From: an uncultured Clostridia bacterium
Lineage (GTDB): Bacteria; Bacillota; Clostridia; TANB77; CAG-508
Direction: 5' to 3'
NCBI GenBank assembly: GCA_934167175.1
Contig: CAKPKF010000001.1
Coordinates: forward strand, 1 to 64,000
DNA length: 64,000 nt
Below the pieces are notes generated by a model, which was not told the DNA's origin, did not search any database, and worked only from the letters and a program-made list of their open reading frames with translations. The position numbers were made by a program, and so were the translations under genes. Of this stretch, positions 46,154 to 56,036 are shown in pieces; the stretch's first letter is position 1; each line of letters starts with the position of its first letter.

Positions 46154-47425
46154 TTAATTAGGATTTATAATTGATAATATCATTTTTTCTTCTATAAATA
46201 CTTCATTTAATATTTGCATTACATATTTTTTTTCTATTGTGCTATAATTTTCCAAATATTCAAAACTATTTATTCCTTTAAAATAGTCTGATAAAAACAT
46301 TCTTGCTACATTTCCTATATAGTTATAATCTGATATATATGAACCATATATTTTTCTTTTAATAATATCAAAGTATTCGTCATCAAATCCTTTTTCTTTC
46401 ATGTTTTTTAATTCTTTTTTTACTTCCTCTAATAACATTTTTGGATTTTTCGATTGTCCTGTAATAGTTATATGTGCATATGTTTTTGAAAAGTCATAAT
46501 CTAATTCTGGTTTATAAATCAAAACTCCATCTTCATACATCTTTTTATATAATTTTGAACTTGCACCTAACAGCATATTTAATATTATTTCTATTGCTAT
46601 ATGTTTTTTAACACATTCATCATTACTAGGTTTATCTTTTATGCCTATAACAAATATAGGCATACTTACTTCCATGTTTGTTTCAATTATTTTTTTATTT
46701 ATTCCTTCTGGTTCTTCTGGATATATTCTTTTAATTTCTCCTTGTGCTTCTTTATCTACTAATCTTTTTTCTACTTCTTTTATAATTTCTTCTGGTTTAA
46801 AATCTCCACATAATACCAAAACCATGTTAGAGGGGTTATAAAATACTTTATAGCAGTTATATAATAGTTCTTTGTCTATTTTTTGTATTGATTCAACAGA
46901 ACCTGCTATTTCTAATTTTATTGGATTATTTATATACATACATTCTAATGCATTTAAGTATACTTTCCAACCTGGATGATCATTTTCCATCATTATTTCC
47001 TGGGCTATTATTCCTTTTTCTTTTTCTACATTTTCTTCCGTAAAATATGGGTTTTGCACATAATCCATAAATTCATCTAATACTTCATAAAAATTATCCA
47101 CTGTCTCAAAAAGATAAGCTGTATGATCATTTGTTGTGTACGCATTTGCATCGGCTCCTAGTCCCGTTAAAACGTCTAAACTATTTCTTCCATTTTCTTG
47201 TTCAAATAGTTTATGTTCTAAAAAATGTGCTACTCCGTCTGGCACTTGTATCTTTTTATTTTCATTTGGAATTATAAATGTATTATCGATTGAGCCAAAA
47301 TTTGTCCCCCATATCACATATTTTTTTTGAACATTTTCTTTAGGAATAATCATAACTGTTAAACCATTCTTCATTTTTTCAATATATAATTTTTCTTTTA
47401 TTTTTAAATTTTCAATTACTTGCAT
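46154..47425 (-). CDS. yfmH: M16 zinc peptidase YfmH type
   Basis: 423 residues. Zinc motif HFLEH in GVAHFLEHKLFE, with the distal Glu region ENVEKEKGIIAQEIMM. This is the active member of the pair; in Bacilli the YfmF/YfmH proteins are linked to EF-P 5-aminopentanol modification. It starts 12 bp after its inactive partner. Confidence 0.9.
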   Translation of the reverse strand: MQVIENLKIKEKLYIEKMKNGLTVMIIPKENVQKKYVIWGTNFGSIDNTFIIPNENKKIQVPDGVAHFLEHKLFEQENGRNSLDVLTGLGADANAYTTNDHTAYLFETVDNFYEVLDEFMDYVQNPYFTEENVEKEKGIIAQEIMMENDHPGWKVYLNALECMYINNPIKLEIAGSVESIQKIDKELLYNCYKVFYNPSNMVLVLCGDFKPEEIIKEVEKRLVDKEAQGEIKRIYPEEPEGINKKIIETNMEVSMPIFVIGIKDKPSNDECVKKHIAIEIILNMLLGASSKLYKKMYEDGVLIYKPELDYDFSKTYAHITITGQSKNPKMLLEEVKKELKNMKEKGFDDEYFDIIKRKIYGSYISDYNYIGNVARMFLSDYFKGINSFEYLENYSTIEKKYVMQILNEVFIEEKMILSIINPN

Positions 47426-47437
47426 AACCTATCCTTT

Positions 47438-48706
47438 CTATTTTTCTAAAAAATATATTGTATTTATTTTTATTTTTTTAGCTAATTCAACTATTTGTTC
47501 TTTTGTAACTTTATCTATTTTTTCTATATATTCTTTTGCATCTATATTAGAGTTTGATATTTCTTGTCCAAAATAATATGTCAATTCGGTATCTTGCTCA
47601 TCTGGAATACACTTTATTGTTGAAATTATAATATTTTTTGAATTTTCCATCTCTTCATCAGAAATATTGCCTTTAGACATTTCACTTAATTGTTCTTTAA
47701 TAATTTCAACTGCTTTATTATAATTTTCAAATTCAATCCCACACCTTATGAATATATTATTCTTTGTTTTTAGATAATTTGAACTAGCTGTATATGCAAG
47801 GCTTGCTTTTTCTCTAACATTTTGAAACAATTTCGATGTTGCAGTACCTCCTAAAATAGCATTATATAATATAGCAATATATTTTGTGTCTTCATTTACA
47901 TTTTGAATATCTAAACCTATTACTAGCTTTCCTTGGGCTATATTCATTTTTTCTCTAATTTCTTTTTCCTTTATATCTTCTTTATTTTCATTCTTTATTG
48001 GCATTATATATTTGCCTTTTCGTTCTTTTAGTTTATTTAAATCATCATTCTCTCTTACAATTTTTTCTATATTATTTAAATCATTTCCAGATACAAATAT
48101 ATCTATCTTACAATTCTCTATTAATTTTTTATAATATTCATATAAATTAGCGTTATTTATCCTCTCCAAATCTTCAGTATAGCCATATTTAAATAATCCA
48201 TACTCATCATTTTTATACATTTCTTCTATACATCTTTCCAATGCATATCTTGATTTATTATCAATTTTTGATTCTATAATTTGTTTTAAGTTATTTTTTT
48301 CTGACTCACATATTTCAAAATCAAACGCATTATCTCTTACTAAAGGGTTAAACACAATTTCTGATATTTTTTCTATGCTTTGCTTTAACATATCTTCTTT
48401 TTCTGGAAGGTATGTATCGTTAATTGATTCGATATAAAACTTTAAAACTTGATTATCTCCTGTTTTATCAATTCCACAATCAAATATTGCTCCATACATT
48501 TTTTCTAACTCTCTATTTATTACATCTATTGATTTCATATTCTGAGTTCCTCTTCTTAATATTGTTGGTACCATTGCATTAAATGTAACATTTTCTCTAT
48601 TTAATGGAGTAGTTAGAAATATTCCTATTAAGTTTGTTTTAAATTTATTGGTTTCTAAAATATGAAGCCTTATTCCTTCTTTTATATCTACTTTTCTATA
48701 TCCCAT
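47438..48706 (-). CDS. yfmF: M16-like inactive partner YfmF type
   Basis: 422 residues with the M16 fold (TILRRGTQNMKSIDVINREL, KLFQNVREKASLAYTASSNY) but no HxxEH motif, as usual for YfmF. GGAG lies about 35 bases before the ATG with a short hairpin (CGTAGTAATAA/TTATTACG) between, possibly bringing the site closer. Confidence 0.88.
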   Translation of the reverse strand: MGYRKVDIKEGIRLHILETNKFKTNLIGIFLTTPLNRENVTFNAMVPTILRRGTQNMKSIDVINRELEKMYGAIFDCGIDKTGDNQVLKFYIESINDTYLPEKEDMLKQSIEKISEIVFNPLVRDNAFDFEICESEKNNLKQIIESKIDNKSRYALERCIEEMYKNDEYGLFKYGYTEDLERINNANLYEYYKKLIENCKIDIFVSGNDLNNIEKIVRENDDLNKLKERKGKYIMPIKNENKEDIKEKEIREKMNIAQGKLVIGLDIQNVNEDTKYIAILYNAILGGTATSKLFQNVREKASLAYTASSNYLKTKNNIFIRCGIEFENYNKAVEIIKEQLSEMSKGNISDEEMENSKNIIISTIKCIPDEQDTELTYYFGQEISNSNIDAKEYIEKIDKVTKEQIVELAKKIKINTIYFLEK

Positions 48707-48815
48707 ATTATTTTTTCGTAATAACTATTTATTACTACGAGTCTCCTTTCTTTATTTTTTTGTATTTATCATGTATAAAATATTGTATTTGAAATTTACT
48801 AAATTTACAATACCT

Positions 48816-48872
48816 ATAAAATTATTAATAGTATAATATTTTTTAAAAATATTATACTATTAATAATTTTAT
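48816..48872. repeat. 57-bp near-perfect palindrome
   Basis: Two 28-bp arms (48816-48843 and 48845-48872) are exact inverted copies around a single T. AT-only apart from one G/C pair. It lies between the terminator of the 3D-domain gene and yfmF. Confidence 0.9.
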
Positions 48873-48901
48873 AATCAAGATTTTTTATGTTTTTAATTTA
48901 T

Positions 48902-48945
48902 AAAAAGATGGAACAAATATTAAAAATAATTTGCTCCATCTTTTT
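48902..48945 (-). terminator. Terminator of the 3D-domain gene
   Basis: AAAAAGATGGA (48902-48912) pairs with TCCATCTTTTT (48935-48945), extended by partial pairing of CAAAT with ATTTG. Confidence 0.8.
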
Positions 48946-48954
48946 ATTATAATA

Positions 48955-49971
48955 TTAATTATATACATAACATTCTAAATTTCTTCTTCCAAAACTAATA
49001 CATTCATTGTATGTGTTCATATACACATCTATTCTATTATTAGAGATTGCTCCGCCTCTGTCTTGTACAACAAACCAACCTCCATTAGGTTTATTGCTAA
49101 AATATGGTATATAAACTACAGTTCCTATTGGTAAAGCTCCTCCTGCTGCTACAGTATACCATGCTGATGCCTTTGCTCCTGAAGATGTTTTTCCATATCC
49201 TGGGCTATTAGCTGCTTTTCCACATGTTGAAGCTGTGTATGCTGATGTATTCATTGTTCTTACTGTTGGCACTTTTCCTTCAACCCTTTTAGCTAAGCTA
49301 TTACTTGCACTAGCTGCTTGAGCAACACTTTGTGCTGTTCTGTCTACAGATTTAGCTCTTGCCGTTATCTTTGTATTTACTTGTATAACTTTATTAACAG
49401 GTTCTTCAATAACATTTTCTGATATTTTGTTTTTTTCTATTTCTACTTCCTTTTGATATTTTATCTTGTATGTTATTTCTTTAATACCATTTTTACCTTC
49501 CTGTAGAACTTTGTTTTCCTTATCCCCAGCATTGTTAGAAACATCTTTTGTTATTGTCTCGAAAGGTATTTCTTCTCTTTCTACAACGATTTTTTCTACT
49601 ATTGGAGAATAACTTTCAAGTATTTTATCCATTGTAATTTCTTCATTTTGCTCTGCTAGTTTAACAATTTCTTGGCCTTGTTGTTCTTTTGTGATCTTAA
49701 TTACTTTATTTGCTGTTATTTCAGATTCTAACTCTGGTGACACTATTTCATCTGGTAATACAACTATATGATTTTCTTCTAGAATTTCTGAAATTTTGCT
49801 TTTAGATGTCACTACATTCATTTCGTAATTGTTTGAAAGTATTATTTTCACATTAGATATTTGTGTATTTGTAGCTAAAACACCTATTCCTATTCCAGAG
49901 AATATTAATAGTATTATTCCTACACAAATTATCTTCGAAAGTGAAAGTGATGCTTTTTCATTTTCTTTCAT
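48955..49971 (-). CDS. 3D-domain wall protein (YabE/Rpf-like)
   Basis: About 338 residues from ATG 49971, which follows GAAGGAGG. Membrane segment (IICVGIILLIFSGIGIGVLA), DUF348 repeats (VKIILSNNYEMNVVTSKSKI), a G5-like beta domain (ITYKIKYQKEVEIEKNKI), and a C-terminal 3D domain with the three aspartates in VVQDRGGAISNNRIDVYM. Such proteins are lytic transglycosylases of the YabE/YocH type. A Spo0A-box match lies about 60 bp upstream. Confidence 0.85.
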   Translation of the reverse strand: MKENEKASLSLSKIICVGIILLIFSGIGIGVLATNTQISNVKIILSNNYEMNVVTSKSKISEILEENHIVVLPDEIVSPELESEITANKVIKITKEQQGQEIVKLAEQNEEITMDKILESYSPIVEKIVVEREEIPFETITKDVSNNAGDKENKVLQEGKNGIKEITYKIKYQKEVEIEKNKISENVIEEPVNKVIQVNTKITARAKSVDRTAQSVAQAASASNSLAKRVEGKVPTVRTMNTSAYTASTCGKAANSPGYGKTSSGAKASAWYTVAAGGALPIGTVVYIPYFSNKPNGGWFVVQDRGGAISNNRIDVYMNTYNECISFGRRNLECYVYN

Positions 49972-50025
49972 AAAAACTATTTTACCTCCTTCAATCGACA
50001 TGATGATTATACTATTATTATTTTT

Positions 50026-50035
50026 TTTTGTCAAA
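50026..50035 (+). promoter_or_regulatory. Candidate Spo0A box
   Basis: TTTTGTCAAA fits TTTTGTCRAA exactly. It lies in the promoter region of the minus-strand 3D-domain gene. Confidence 0.4.
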
Positions 50036-50125
50036 TTTTTAATTTTTTGTTTTTGGTATATATTATTATATATTCAGCTTGTACATTAATTATTACTATT
50101 TTTTCACAATAAAATCACATATGTA

Positions 50126-50158
50126 TTGTATCATATTAATATTATATGTTATGATACA
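50126..50158 (+). promoter_or_regulatory. Promoter with operator-like inverted repeat, lemA-htpX
   Basis: -35 TTGTAT (50126-50131), 18-bp spacer, -10 TATGAT (50150-50155). The 9-bp inverted repeat TGTATCATA / TATGATACA (50127-50135, 50150-50158) overlaps both elements, so a repressor site is likely. Confidence 0.55.
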
Positions 50159-50188
50159 TTTATAAATTACATGATAGGAGGTTTTTTT

Positions 50189-50743
50189 ATGCTAATAATT
50201 ATAATTGCTATTATAGTATTATTAGTCGTATTAGTAGTTGCCATTTATAACGGTTTAGTATCTTCTAGATTAAAAGTTAAAAATGCTTGGAGTCAAATAG
50301 ACGTTCAGCTACAAAGAAGATTTGATCTAATACCAAACTTGGTAGAATGTGTTAAAGGTTACATGGAACATGAAAAAAATGTTTTATCAAAAGTAACTGA
50401 ACTTAGAACTTCTTGGAGCAATGCTACTTCAATATCTGAAAAAGCAGATATTGACAATCAACTTTCTAACACTTTAAAAACTATTATGGCAATTTCAGAA
50501 AATTACCCAGATTTAAAAGCAAGCCAAAACTTTTCTGAATTGCAAGAAGAATTAAGAGCAACTGAAAATAAAATTTCTTTTTCTAGACAATTTTATAACG
50601 ATAGTGTAACAACTTATAATACAAAGTTAGAAGTTTTTCCTTCAAACATTATAGCTTCTATGTTTGGTTTTAAACCAGAAACACTTTTTGAAGTTGATAA
50701 CGAAGAAGCTAAGAAAAACGTAAAAATAAGTTTTGATAATTAA
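50189..50743 (+). CDS. lemA: LemA family protein
   Basis: 184 residues from ATG 50189 (TAGGAGG upstream). Membrane segment, then the LemA core SQIDVQLQRRFDLIPNLVEC and the late IIASMFGFKPETLFEVDNEE. Second LemA of the window and in the usual pair with htpX. Confidence 0.9.
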   Translation: MLIIIIAIIVLLVVLVVAIYNGLVSSRLKVKNAWSQIDVQLQRRFDLIPNLVECVKGYMEHEKNVLSKVTELRTSWSNATSISEKADIDNQLSNTLKTIMAISENYPDLKASQNFSELQEELRATENKISFSRQFYNDSVTTYNTKLEVFPSNIIASMFGFKPETLFEVDNEEAKKNVKISFDN

Positions 50744-50748
50744 TCAAA

Positions 50749-50788
50749 AGTGGACTATACATTCTTATTTATTCTGTATTAGTCCACT
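50749..50788 (+). terminator. Hairpin between lemA and htpX
   Basis: AGTGGACTA (50749-50757) pairs with TAGTCCACT (50780-50788). No long T-run follows, so attenuation or mRNA processing is as likely as termination. Confidence 0.45.
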
Positions 50789-50823
50789 ATTATTATAAGA
50801 TATTGTGAAAGGAGAATTATTAT

Positions 50824-51708
50824 ATGTTTGAAGATATACGTAAAAACAAAATAAAAACAGGATTAATTGTATCACTTTTCTTGTTATTTATAACTCTCAT
50901 AATTTATTATATTTGCATGGCTTTTGACTTAGGAACTTTTTCAATTGTTTTTGCTCTAGGTTTCTCCATTGTTGCAACTTTTGCATCATATTATAATTGC
51001 GATAAAATTGTTTTATCTATTAACAAAGCTAGGCCAGCTACGCATAGTGAAAATCAAAAACTTACTAATATTTTAGATGCACTTATGCTCTCATCTGGTC
51101 TAGAACACAAACCAGATTTATACATTATTGAAGACTCACAACCTAATGCTTTTGCAACAGGAAGAGATCCACAACATTCAGTTGTTTGTGTAACTACAGG
51201 TTTATTAGATAAACTAGACTATTACGAATTGGAAGGTGTTATTGCTCATGAATTAGGTCATATAAAAAATTATGATATCAGACTTTCAGCCGTTGTATCT
51301 GTTATGGTTGGGTTAGTAGTAATGTTATCAGATATTTTTACTAGAACTATATTCTGGAGAGGTTCTAGTAGAGATGAGGATAATAAAGGTAACGCTTTAC
51401 TTATGCTATTAGGATTAGTTTGTTTATTACTTGCCCCTATTTTTTCTTCACTTATGCAACTGGCTATATCAAGAAGGCGTGAGTTTTTAGCTGATGCAAC
51501 AGCTGTAGAATTCACACGAAATCCTGATGGTTTAATATCTGCTTTAGAAAAGTTATCTTCTGATCCTAATGAACTAAAAACTGCTAATAGAGCTACTGCT
51601 CAAATGTATATTGTTTGTCCTTTTAAAAATAAAAGTAAAGGTACAAATTTATTTTCTACACATCCGAGCATTGAAGCAAGAATAGAAGCATTAAAAAATT
51701 TACATTAA
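50824..51708 (+). CDS. htpX: M48 membrane metalloprotease HtpX
   Basis: 294 residues. Two N-terminal and two central membrane segments, zinc motif HELGH in GVIAHELGHIKNYD, and REFLADATAVEF with the third ligand. Degrades misfolded membrane proteins. Strong AAAGGAG site; linked to lemA. Confidence 0.95.
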   Translation: MFEDIRKNKIKTGLIVSLFLLFITLIIYYICMAFDLGTFSIVFALGFSIVATFASYYNCDKIVLSINKARPATHSENQKLTNILDALMLSSGLEHKPDLYIIEDSQPNAFATGRDPQHSVVCVTTGLLDKLDYYELEGVIAHELGHIKNYDIRLSAVVSVMVGLVVMLSDIFTRTIFWRGSSRDEDNKGNALLMLLGLVCLLLAPIFSSLMQLAISRRREFLADATAVEFTRNPDGLISALEKLSSDPNELKTANRATAQMYIVCPFKNKSKGTNLFSTHPSIEARIEALKNLH

Positions 51709-51730
51709 TTTTGTTTTACACTTTTTTTGC

Positions 51731-51786
51731 CTAAATATAATAAATAAAAAGTCATTAGAAAATGACTTTTTATTTATTATATTTAG
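51731..51786. terminator. Bidirectional terminator htpX / tatD
   Basis: A perfect 25-bp stem (51731-51755 with 51762-51786) and 6-nt loop between convergent genes. Confidence 0.9.
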
Positions 51787-51793
51787 ATTAGAA

Positions 51794-52573
51794 TTAAAAA
51801 TCTATATCAAATAACTGACAAGCATTTTTATATGTTTTTTCTGCTACTTCTTCTACTGATATTTTCTTTACTTCTGCAATTTTTTGTGCAATATATTTTA
51901 GATTTCTAGAATCATTTCTTTTTCCTCTAAACGGCTCAGGTGAAAGATATGGACTATCTGTTTCTATAAACATTCTGTCTATTGGAATTAATTCAATAAT
52001 TTCATTTGCATTTTTAGCATTTTTAAATGTAATTGTTCCTGATAATGATATATAAAACCCTAACTTTAGTGCTTCTTTTACTAATTCCCTATTTAGTGGA
52101 CAGCAATGAAAAACTCCCAATTTAATAGGCTTTATTTTATTTTTTAATATTTCTATTGTATCCATAATTGCATCTCTAGTGTGTATTACAATAGGTAAAT
52201 TCATTTTATTAGCTAATTCTATTTGTTTTATGAATACTTCTTTTTGATATTCTTTGTTTTCTTTATTCCAATAATAATCAAGACCTATTTCTCCAATAGC
52301 AACTATTTTTTTATCCTTAGCTATTTTTTCAACTATTTGGAGTTGTTTCATTAGTAATTCCTTTTTTGGAACATCGTTTGGTGATATTCCAGCTGTTGCA
52401 TATATGTAAGGACTTCTACTTGCAATTTTCAGTGCATTTTCAGAAGATTCTAAACTATATCCAGCTACAATAAATTTACTTACTCCACTATCATATATGC
52501 TTTGTAATATCTCTTCTCTATCATCATTAAATTTTTCGTCATTATAATGTGAATGTGAATCAAAAAATTCCAT
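51794..52573 (-). CDS. tatD: TatD family DNase
   Basis: 259 residues. Metal ligands in FFDSHSHYND (HxH), AIGEIGLDY, VIHTRDA, GVFHCC and ETDSPYLSPEPFRG, all present. 3'-5' nuclease of DNA quality control. AGGAGG precedes the ATG. Confidence 0.95.
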   Translation of the reverse strand: MEFFDSHSHYNDEKFNDDREEILQSIYDSGVSKFIVAGYSLESSENALKIASRSPYIYATAGISPNDVPKKELLMKQLQIVEKIAKDKKIVAIGEIGLDYYWNKENKEYQKEVFIKQIELANKMNLPIVIHTRDAIMDTIEILKNKIKPIKLGVFHCCPLNRELVKEALKLGFYISLSGTITFKNAKNANEIIELIPIDRMFIETDSPYLSPEPFRGKRNDSRNLKYIAQKIAEVKKISVEEVAEKTYKNACQLFDIDF

Positions 52574-52658
52574 GCTATTTTCCTCCTAATAGAACCAAAT
52601 TACGTTAATATAATATATAAATAATTAGTTGGAAAAGAAATCTTTTCCAACTTTTCTA

Positions 52659-53036
52659 CTATTGTTCTCTGTACTGTAAAACAACATTCGCTACTGCAAA
52701 TTCCTTGCAATGTGATATTGAAATATCTATACTTGAAATTTGTTTAAATTCTACACCTATGAAATTTATTATTGGCTTTCCTTCTTCATCATTTAATATT
52801 TCAACATTTTTCCAAGAAAAATCATATTTACTTTCTAAGAATCTTGATATTGCTTTAAATATAGCTTCTTTTGCTGCAAATCTTGCCGCATAGTGTTGGT
52901 ATTTATTAGATTTTTTAGATTCGCAATATTTTATTTCATTATCTGTATAAACTTTTCTTTTAAAATTTTCTCCTATATTTTCTATGGAATCTTGCACTCT
53001 TTGTATTTCAATTATATCTACTCCTGAACTTACCAT
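52659..53036 (-). CDS. acpS: Holo-[acyl carrier protein] synthase
   Basis: 125 residues. GVDIIEIQRV with the metal-binding Asp and FAAKEAIFKAI with the Glu/Lys of the 4'-phosphopantetheinyl transferase family; ISHCKEFAVANVV closes the fold. GGAGG five bases before the ATG. A hairpin GTTGGAAAAG/CTTTTCCAAC at 52628-52651 follows the gene. Confidence 0.95.
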   Translation of the reverse strand: MVSSGVDIIEIQRVQDSIENIGENFKRKVYTDNEIKYCESKKSNKYQHYAARFAAKEAIFKAISRFLESKYDFSWKNVEILNDEEGKPIINFIGVEFKQISSIDISISHCKEFAVANVVLQYREQ

Positions 53037-53044
53037 TTTTCCTC

Positions 53045-54283
53045 CTAAATTATCTTCGCAAATATTAAAATATTAACTATTAACGAAACTATTAATAATG
53101 TTGAAACTATTTTATTAGTTTTTGTTTCCTTTTCTATATTAAGTTCTTTATATAATATATTATATTTGCTCTTCATATCATTGTATATATCGTTCACTTC
53201 TAATATTTCTTTCCATATATTATATATTTGAGTTCCAGTTGAGTCGTTTGTTATTTCTTGTATCCAAACATTCTTTGTGAAATCCATAAAATCTTTTCTT
53301 ACTTTTTTAGCATTTCTTGCATCTTTAAATTCTATTAATAGTTTTTTCAAATAAATCTTTTGGTACAAAACAAATATATATGTATATAGATATTCATTTT
53401 CATATATATAGGGCAGTTTCGTGTAATTATATGTATCAGTTCCAGAGCTTAACAACGTTGAACCAAACTTACTAAAACCATTTTTAATATATCCCCATTT
53501 AGAAAAAACATTAAAATTTGTATCTATATGTTTTTTATCAAATACTGAATTATAATTACTTGGTAATACATTAACAAATTTTAAAAAGTCGTTTTCTAGG
53601 TTACTAAAATCTCTTTGTTCATTCCAATATTCTTGCTCTAAACAAACATATGAATATGTAAAAAATCTGTTTATATTTATATCTAATAAATCCTTTTTTA
53701 TTTCGGTTCCTGTAATATCTCTTATTACTTCTGAAATCATTTTTACATCTTCTAAATCATTTGTTTGTATTTTTATATTTTCATACTCTTTTAGGTTTGT
53801 TAAATCTGAATTTATATCTCTAAATTTATAGTTAAAATTTAATACATCTTCAAATTTATTGCTACTTTCTATGTTAGTCTTTATGCATATAAAGCATATT
53901 CCTGCTTTAAAGCATATTATCTCTATCTTTTGTATTTTGAAAAATATCCCATTTTCTGCATCTGTCTTTCCTTGAACGTTTTCTCCTAATTCGTATTCAA
54001 ACACATTGCAATCATTTTGAGCAAGCATAGATGCCTGCATATCTAAATTAAATTCCTTTAATTTTTCTTGTCTTTCTTTATTGTATTGAAAATTTGCAAA
54101 CATATACTTTTTCATAAAAGGCAAAAAATGTTGATATATTTCCAAGTCTTTTTCTCTTTCAAAAAATCTCATACTACATTTTTTATTTTTTAATAATCTT
54201 GCTATGTATTTATCATATTTTTTTTCATTTATTATATATGGGTATATAAAATATGTGTATTGATATTTATTCTTTAGTTCCAT
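53045..54283 (-). CDS. Unknown tail-anchored protein
   Basis: 412 residues. Mixed alpha/beta N-terminal part (YQYTYFIYPYII, ENGIFFKIQKIEIICF), a helical region with a predicted coiled coil, and a single C-terminal membrane segment (IVSTLLIVSLIVNILIFAKI). The topology is loosely CorA-like but the GMN signature is absent, so I do not call a transporter. It lies 15 bp after the WG-repeat gene and 8 bp before acpS. ATG 54283 is eight bases from GGAG; ATG 54289 is too close. Confidence 0.55.
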   Translation of the reverse strand: MELKNKYQYTYFIYPYIINEKKYDKYIARLLKNKKCSMRFFEREKDLEIYQHFLPFMKKYMFANFQYNKERQEKLKEFNLDMQASMLAQNDCNVFEYELGENVQGKTDAENGIFFKIQKIEIICFKAGICFICIKTNIESSNKFEDVLNFNYKFRDINSDLTNLKEYENIKIQTNDLEDVKMISEVIRDITGTEIKKDLLDININRFFTYSYVCLEQEYWNEQRDFSNLENDFLKFVNVLPSNYNSVFDKKHIDTNFNVFSKWGYIKNGFSKFGSTLLSSGTDTYNYTKLPYIYENEYLYTYIFVLYQKIYLKKLLIEFKDARNAKKVRKDFMDFTKNVWIQEITNDSTGTQIYNIWKEILEVNDIYNDMKSKYNILYKELNIEKETKTNKIVSTLLIVSLIVNILIFAKII

Positions 54284-54298
54284 AATCATATCTCCTTT

Positions 54299-55813
54299 TT
54301 ATTCTTCATCTGTATAATAATTTGAATTAATATCTTTTCCTAGATGCCATTCTGCTAAAAAATCTATCATCAAATAATTCTCTAAATCATATTTAGGCTC
54401 TAAAACAACTTTACCTGTTCTATCTATAGCTCCCCATTTTCCATCTTTTTTTATAGCACTATATCCGTATTCATTCTGCTCTCTTGCATCATCATATGCA
54501 TATTCTACTATAACTTTTCCTGTTTTATCCACATAACCATATTTTCCATCTTTTTTATCTAAAAATAATGTATTTGTTTCTAATATTTCTTTATTTGATT
54601 TTTCTTCAAATTTAAAATTATAATATTTGTATTCATTGTCAACTCTTAGTTTCATATAACCTTTTTCTAAATTTAATTCTGAAAGTATTCCTGTTAATTT
54701 CACTTCGAAATTAGAATCTAATATTTGAGTATTAATTTCATCTTTTGATGCTAAGATAAAATTTGCTTTTGAATTATATTCTAAACTAGTATATTCAAAA
54801 TTTAAAATTGTATCATTATTTGAATTTATTATACCATAATTTTTATCCTTTTTTGCTATGAAGTATTCACCAAACGCATGCTCTATGTCATTATAGTTTG
54901 CAACTATTTTTTCCTCACCATTAATTGTATAAACTCCATATTTTTTATTTTTTTGAACAATTGCATATTCGTTATCTACTGATTTTATATCTTCAAATTC
55001 ATTCTTTAATAAATCTTGTTTGTCTTTATTTATTACTTTCCATTTTCCATTTTGTTTTACTATAAAATTTTGTATACTTTGATTATTTTTTATATCGTCA
55101 TATTCACATTCTAAAACAGTTTCTTTATTGTAATTTATTATCCCAAATTTTCCTTCTTCATTTTCTACTATATATCCTGTTTTATATTCATTTCCTAGAG
55201 GTTTTATCTCTTTATATTCTGCAGTTATTATTTGATTTCCATCATTTGAAACTAGGCCTTTTTTTCCGTCTCTTTCCACAACAATGCTATTTTTTATTCC
55301 TTTTACTGCATATATGTTATCATAATTACATTCTAAAATTTCTTTTCCAGCAAAATTTACTAGACCATATTTGTTGTTCTTTTTTACTTTTAATGCATCT
55401 TCATACCATATATTTTTATTATTATCATAATTATCTAAAGCTTCTACTAATTCATAATCTTTTAAAATTTCTTCGTTTTTTTGATTTAACACCTTTGTTT
55501 TATATGTTGAATTAGCATAATCTACATCATAGGTGCAAATAAATAGTGGCTCTTTATTGTTAGGTATTAATACCATTTCTGCATATGATGGCTCTATTAC
55601 TTTTTTCCCTGATGAATCAATTACCCCCCATTTATTATCGGAATATACTGTGTAATAACTAGTCTTTTGTATTTTTCCAGAAGAATTATCATTTGTAAGT
55701 AGTTTTTTTATTATAATAACAAACATTATAAGGACAACTACTGCTATAATAACTGTAAAAACTTTCTTCATGTTTAACTTTTTTTCTCCGTTATATCTTT
55801 TACCTTTACCCAT
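54299..55813 (-). CDS. WG-repeat surface protein
   Basis: 504 residues with one N-terminal membrane segment (VFTVIIAVVVLIMFVIIIKK). The rest is built of about nine WG-type beta repeats: NKWGVIDSSGKKVIEPSYAE, KYGLVNFAGKEILECNYDN, KYGYVDKTGKVIVEYAYDD, KWGAIDRTGKVVLEPKYDL. Extracytoplasmic; function of such repeats is not established. Strong GGAGG site. Confidence 0.88.
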   Translation of the reverse strand: MGKGKRYNGEKKLNMKKVFTVIIAVVVLIMFVIIIKKLLTNDNSSGKIQKTSYYTVYSDNKWGVIDSSGKKVIEPSYAEMVLIPNNKEPLFICTYDVDYANSTYKTKVLNQKNEEILKDYELVEALDNYDNNKNIWYEDALKVKKNNKYGLVNFAGKEILECNYDNIYAVKGIKNSIVVERDGKKGLVSNDGNQIITAEYKEIKPLGNEYKTGYIVENEEGKFGIINYNKETVLECEYDDIKNNQSIQNFIVKQNGKWKVINKDKQDLLKNEFEDIKSVDNEYAIVQKNKKYGVYTINGEEKIVANYNDIEHAFGEYFIAKKDKNYGIINSNNDTILNFEYTSLEYNSKANFILASKDEINTQILDSNFEVKLTGILSELNLEKGYMKLRVDNEYKYYNFKFEEKSNKEILETNTLFLDKKDGKYGYVDKTGKVIVEYAYDDAREQNEYGYSAIKKDGKWGAIDRTGKVVLEPKYDLENYLMIDFLAEWHLGKDINSNYYTDEE

Positions 55814-55990
55814 TTACACTTCCTCCAAGATTTTTATTTCTTTACCTATTATATATCATATTTCTAGGCATAAATACAATATTTTATTGCATATTTTTAC
55901 ATAAAATATTGTATTTTTTATATTCACGTTCATATCCATTAATACTATATCCCTAACTTGGATTTCTGCTTCACCTTCCTAATAAAAAAA

Positions 55991-56026
55991 TTCAAATTAT
56001 TAAACTTAGTTACTTAATAATTTGAA
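55991..56026 (-). terminator. Terminator of the cohesin-like gene
   Basis: TTCAAATTATTAA (55991-56003) pairs with TTAATAATTTGAA (56014-56026) and is followed by seven T on the minus strand. A second AT hairpin (AATACAATATTTTAT / ATAAAATATTGTATT, about 55873-55918) lies nearer the WG gene. Confidence 0.8.
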
Positions 56027-56036
56027 CTCTTTTTAT

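Noticed and set aside
53045..54283. CorA-type magnesium channel
   Set aside because: One C-terminal membrane segment instead of two and no GMN motif.
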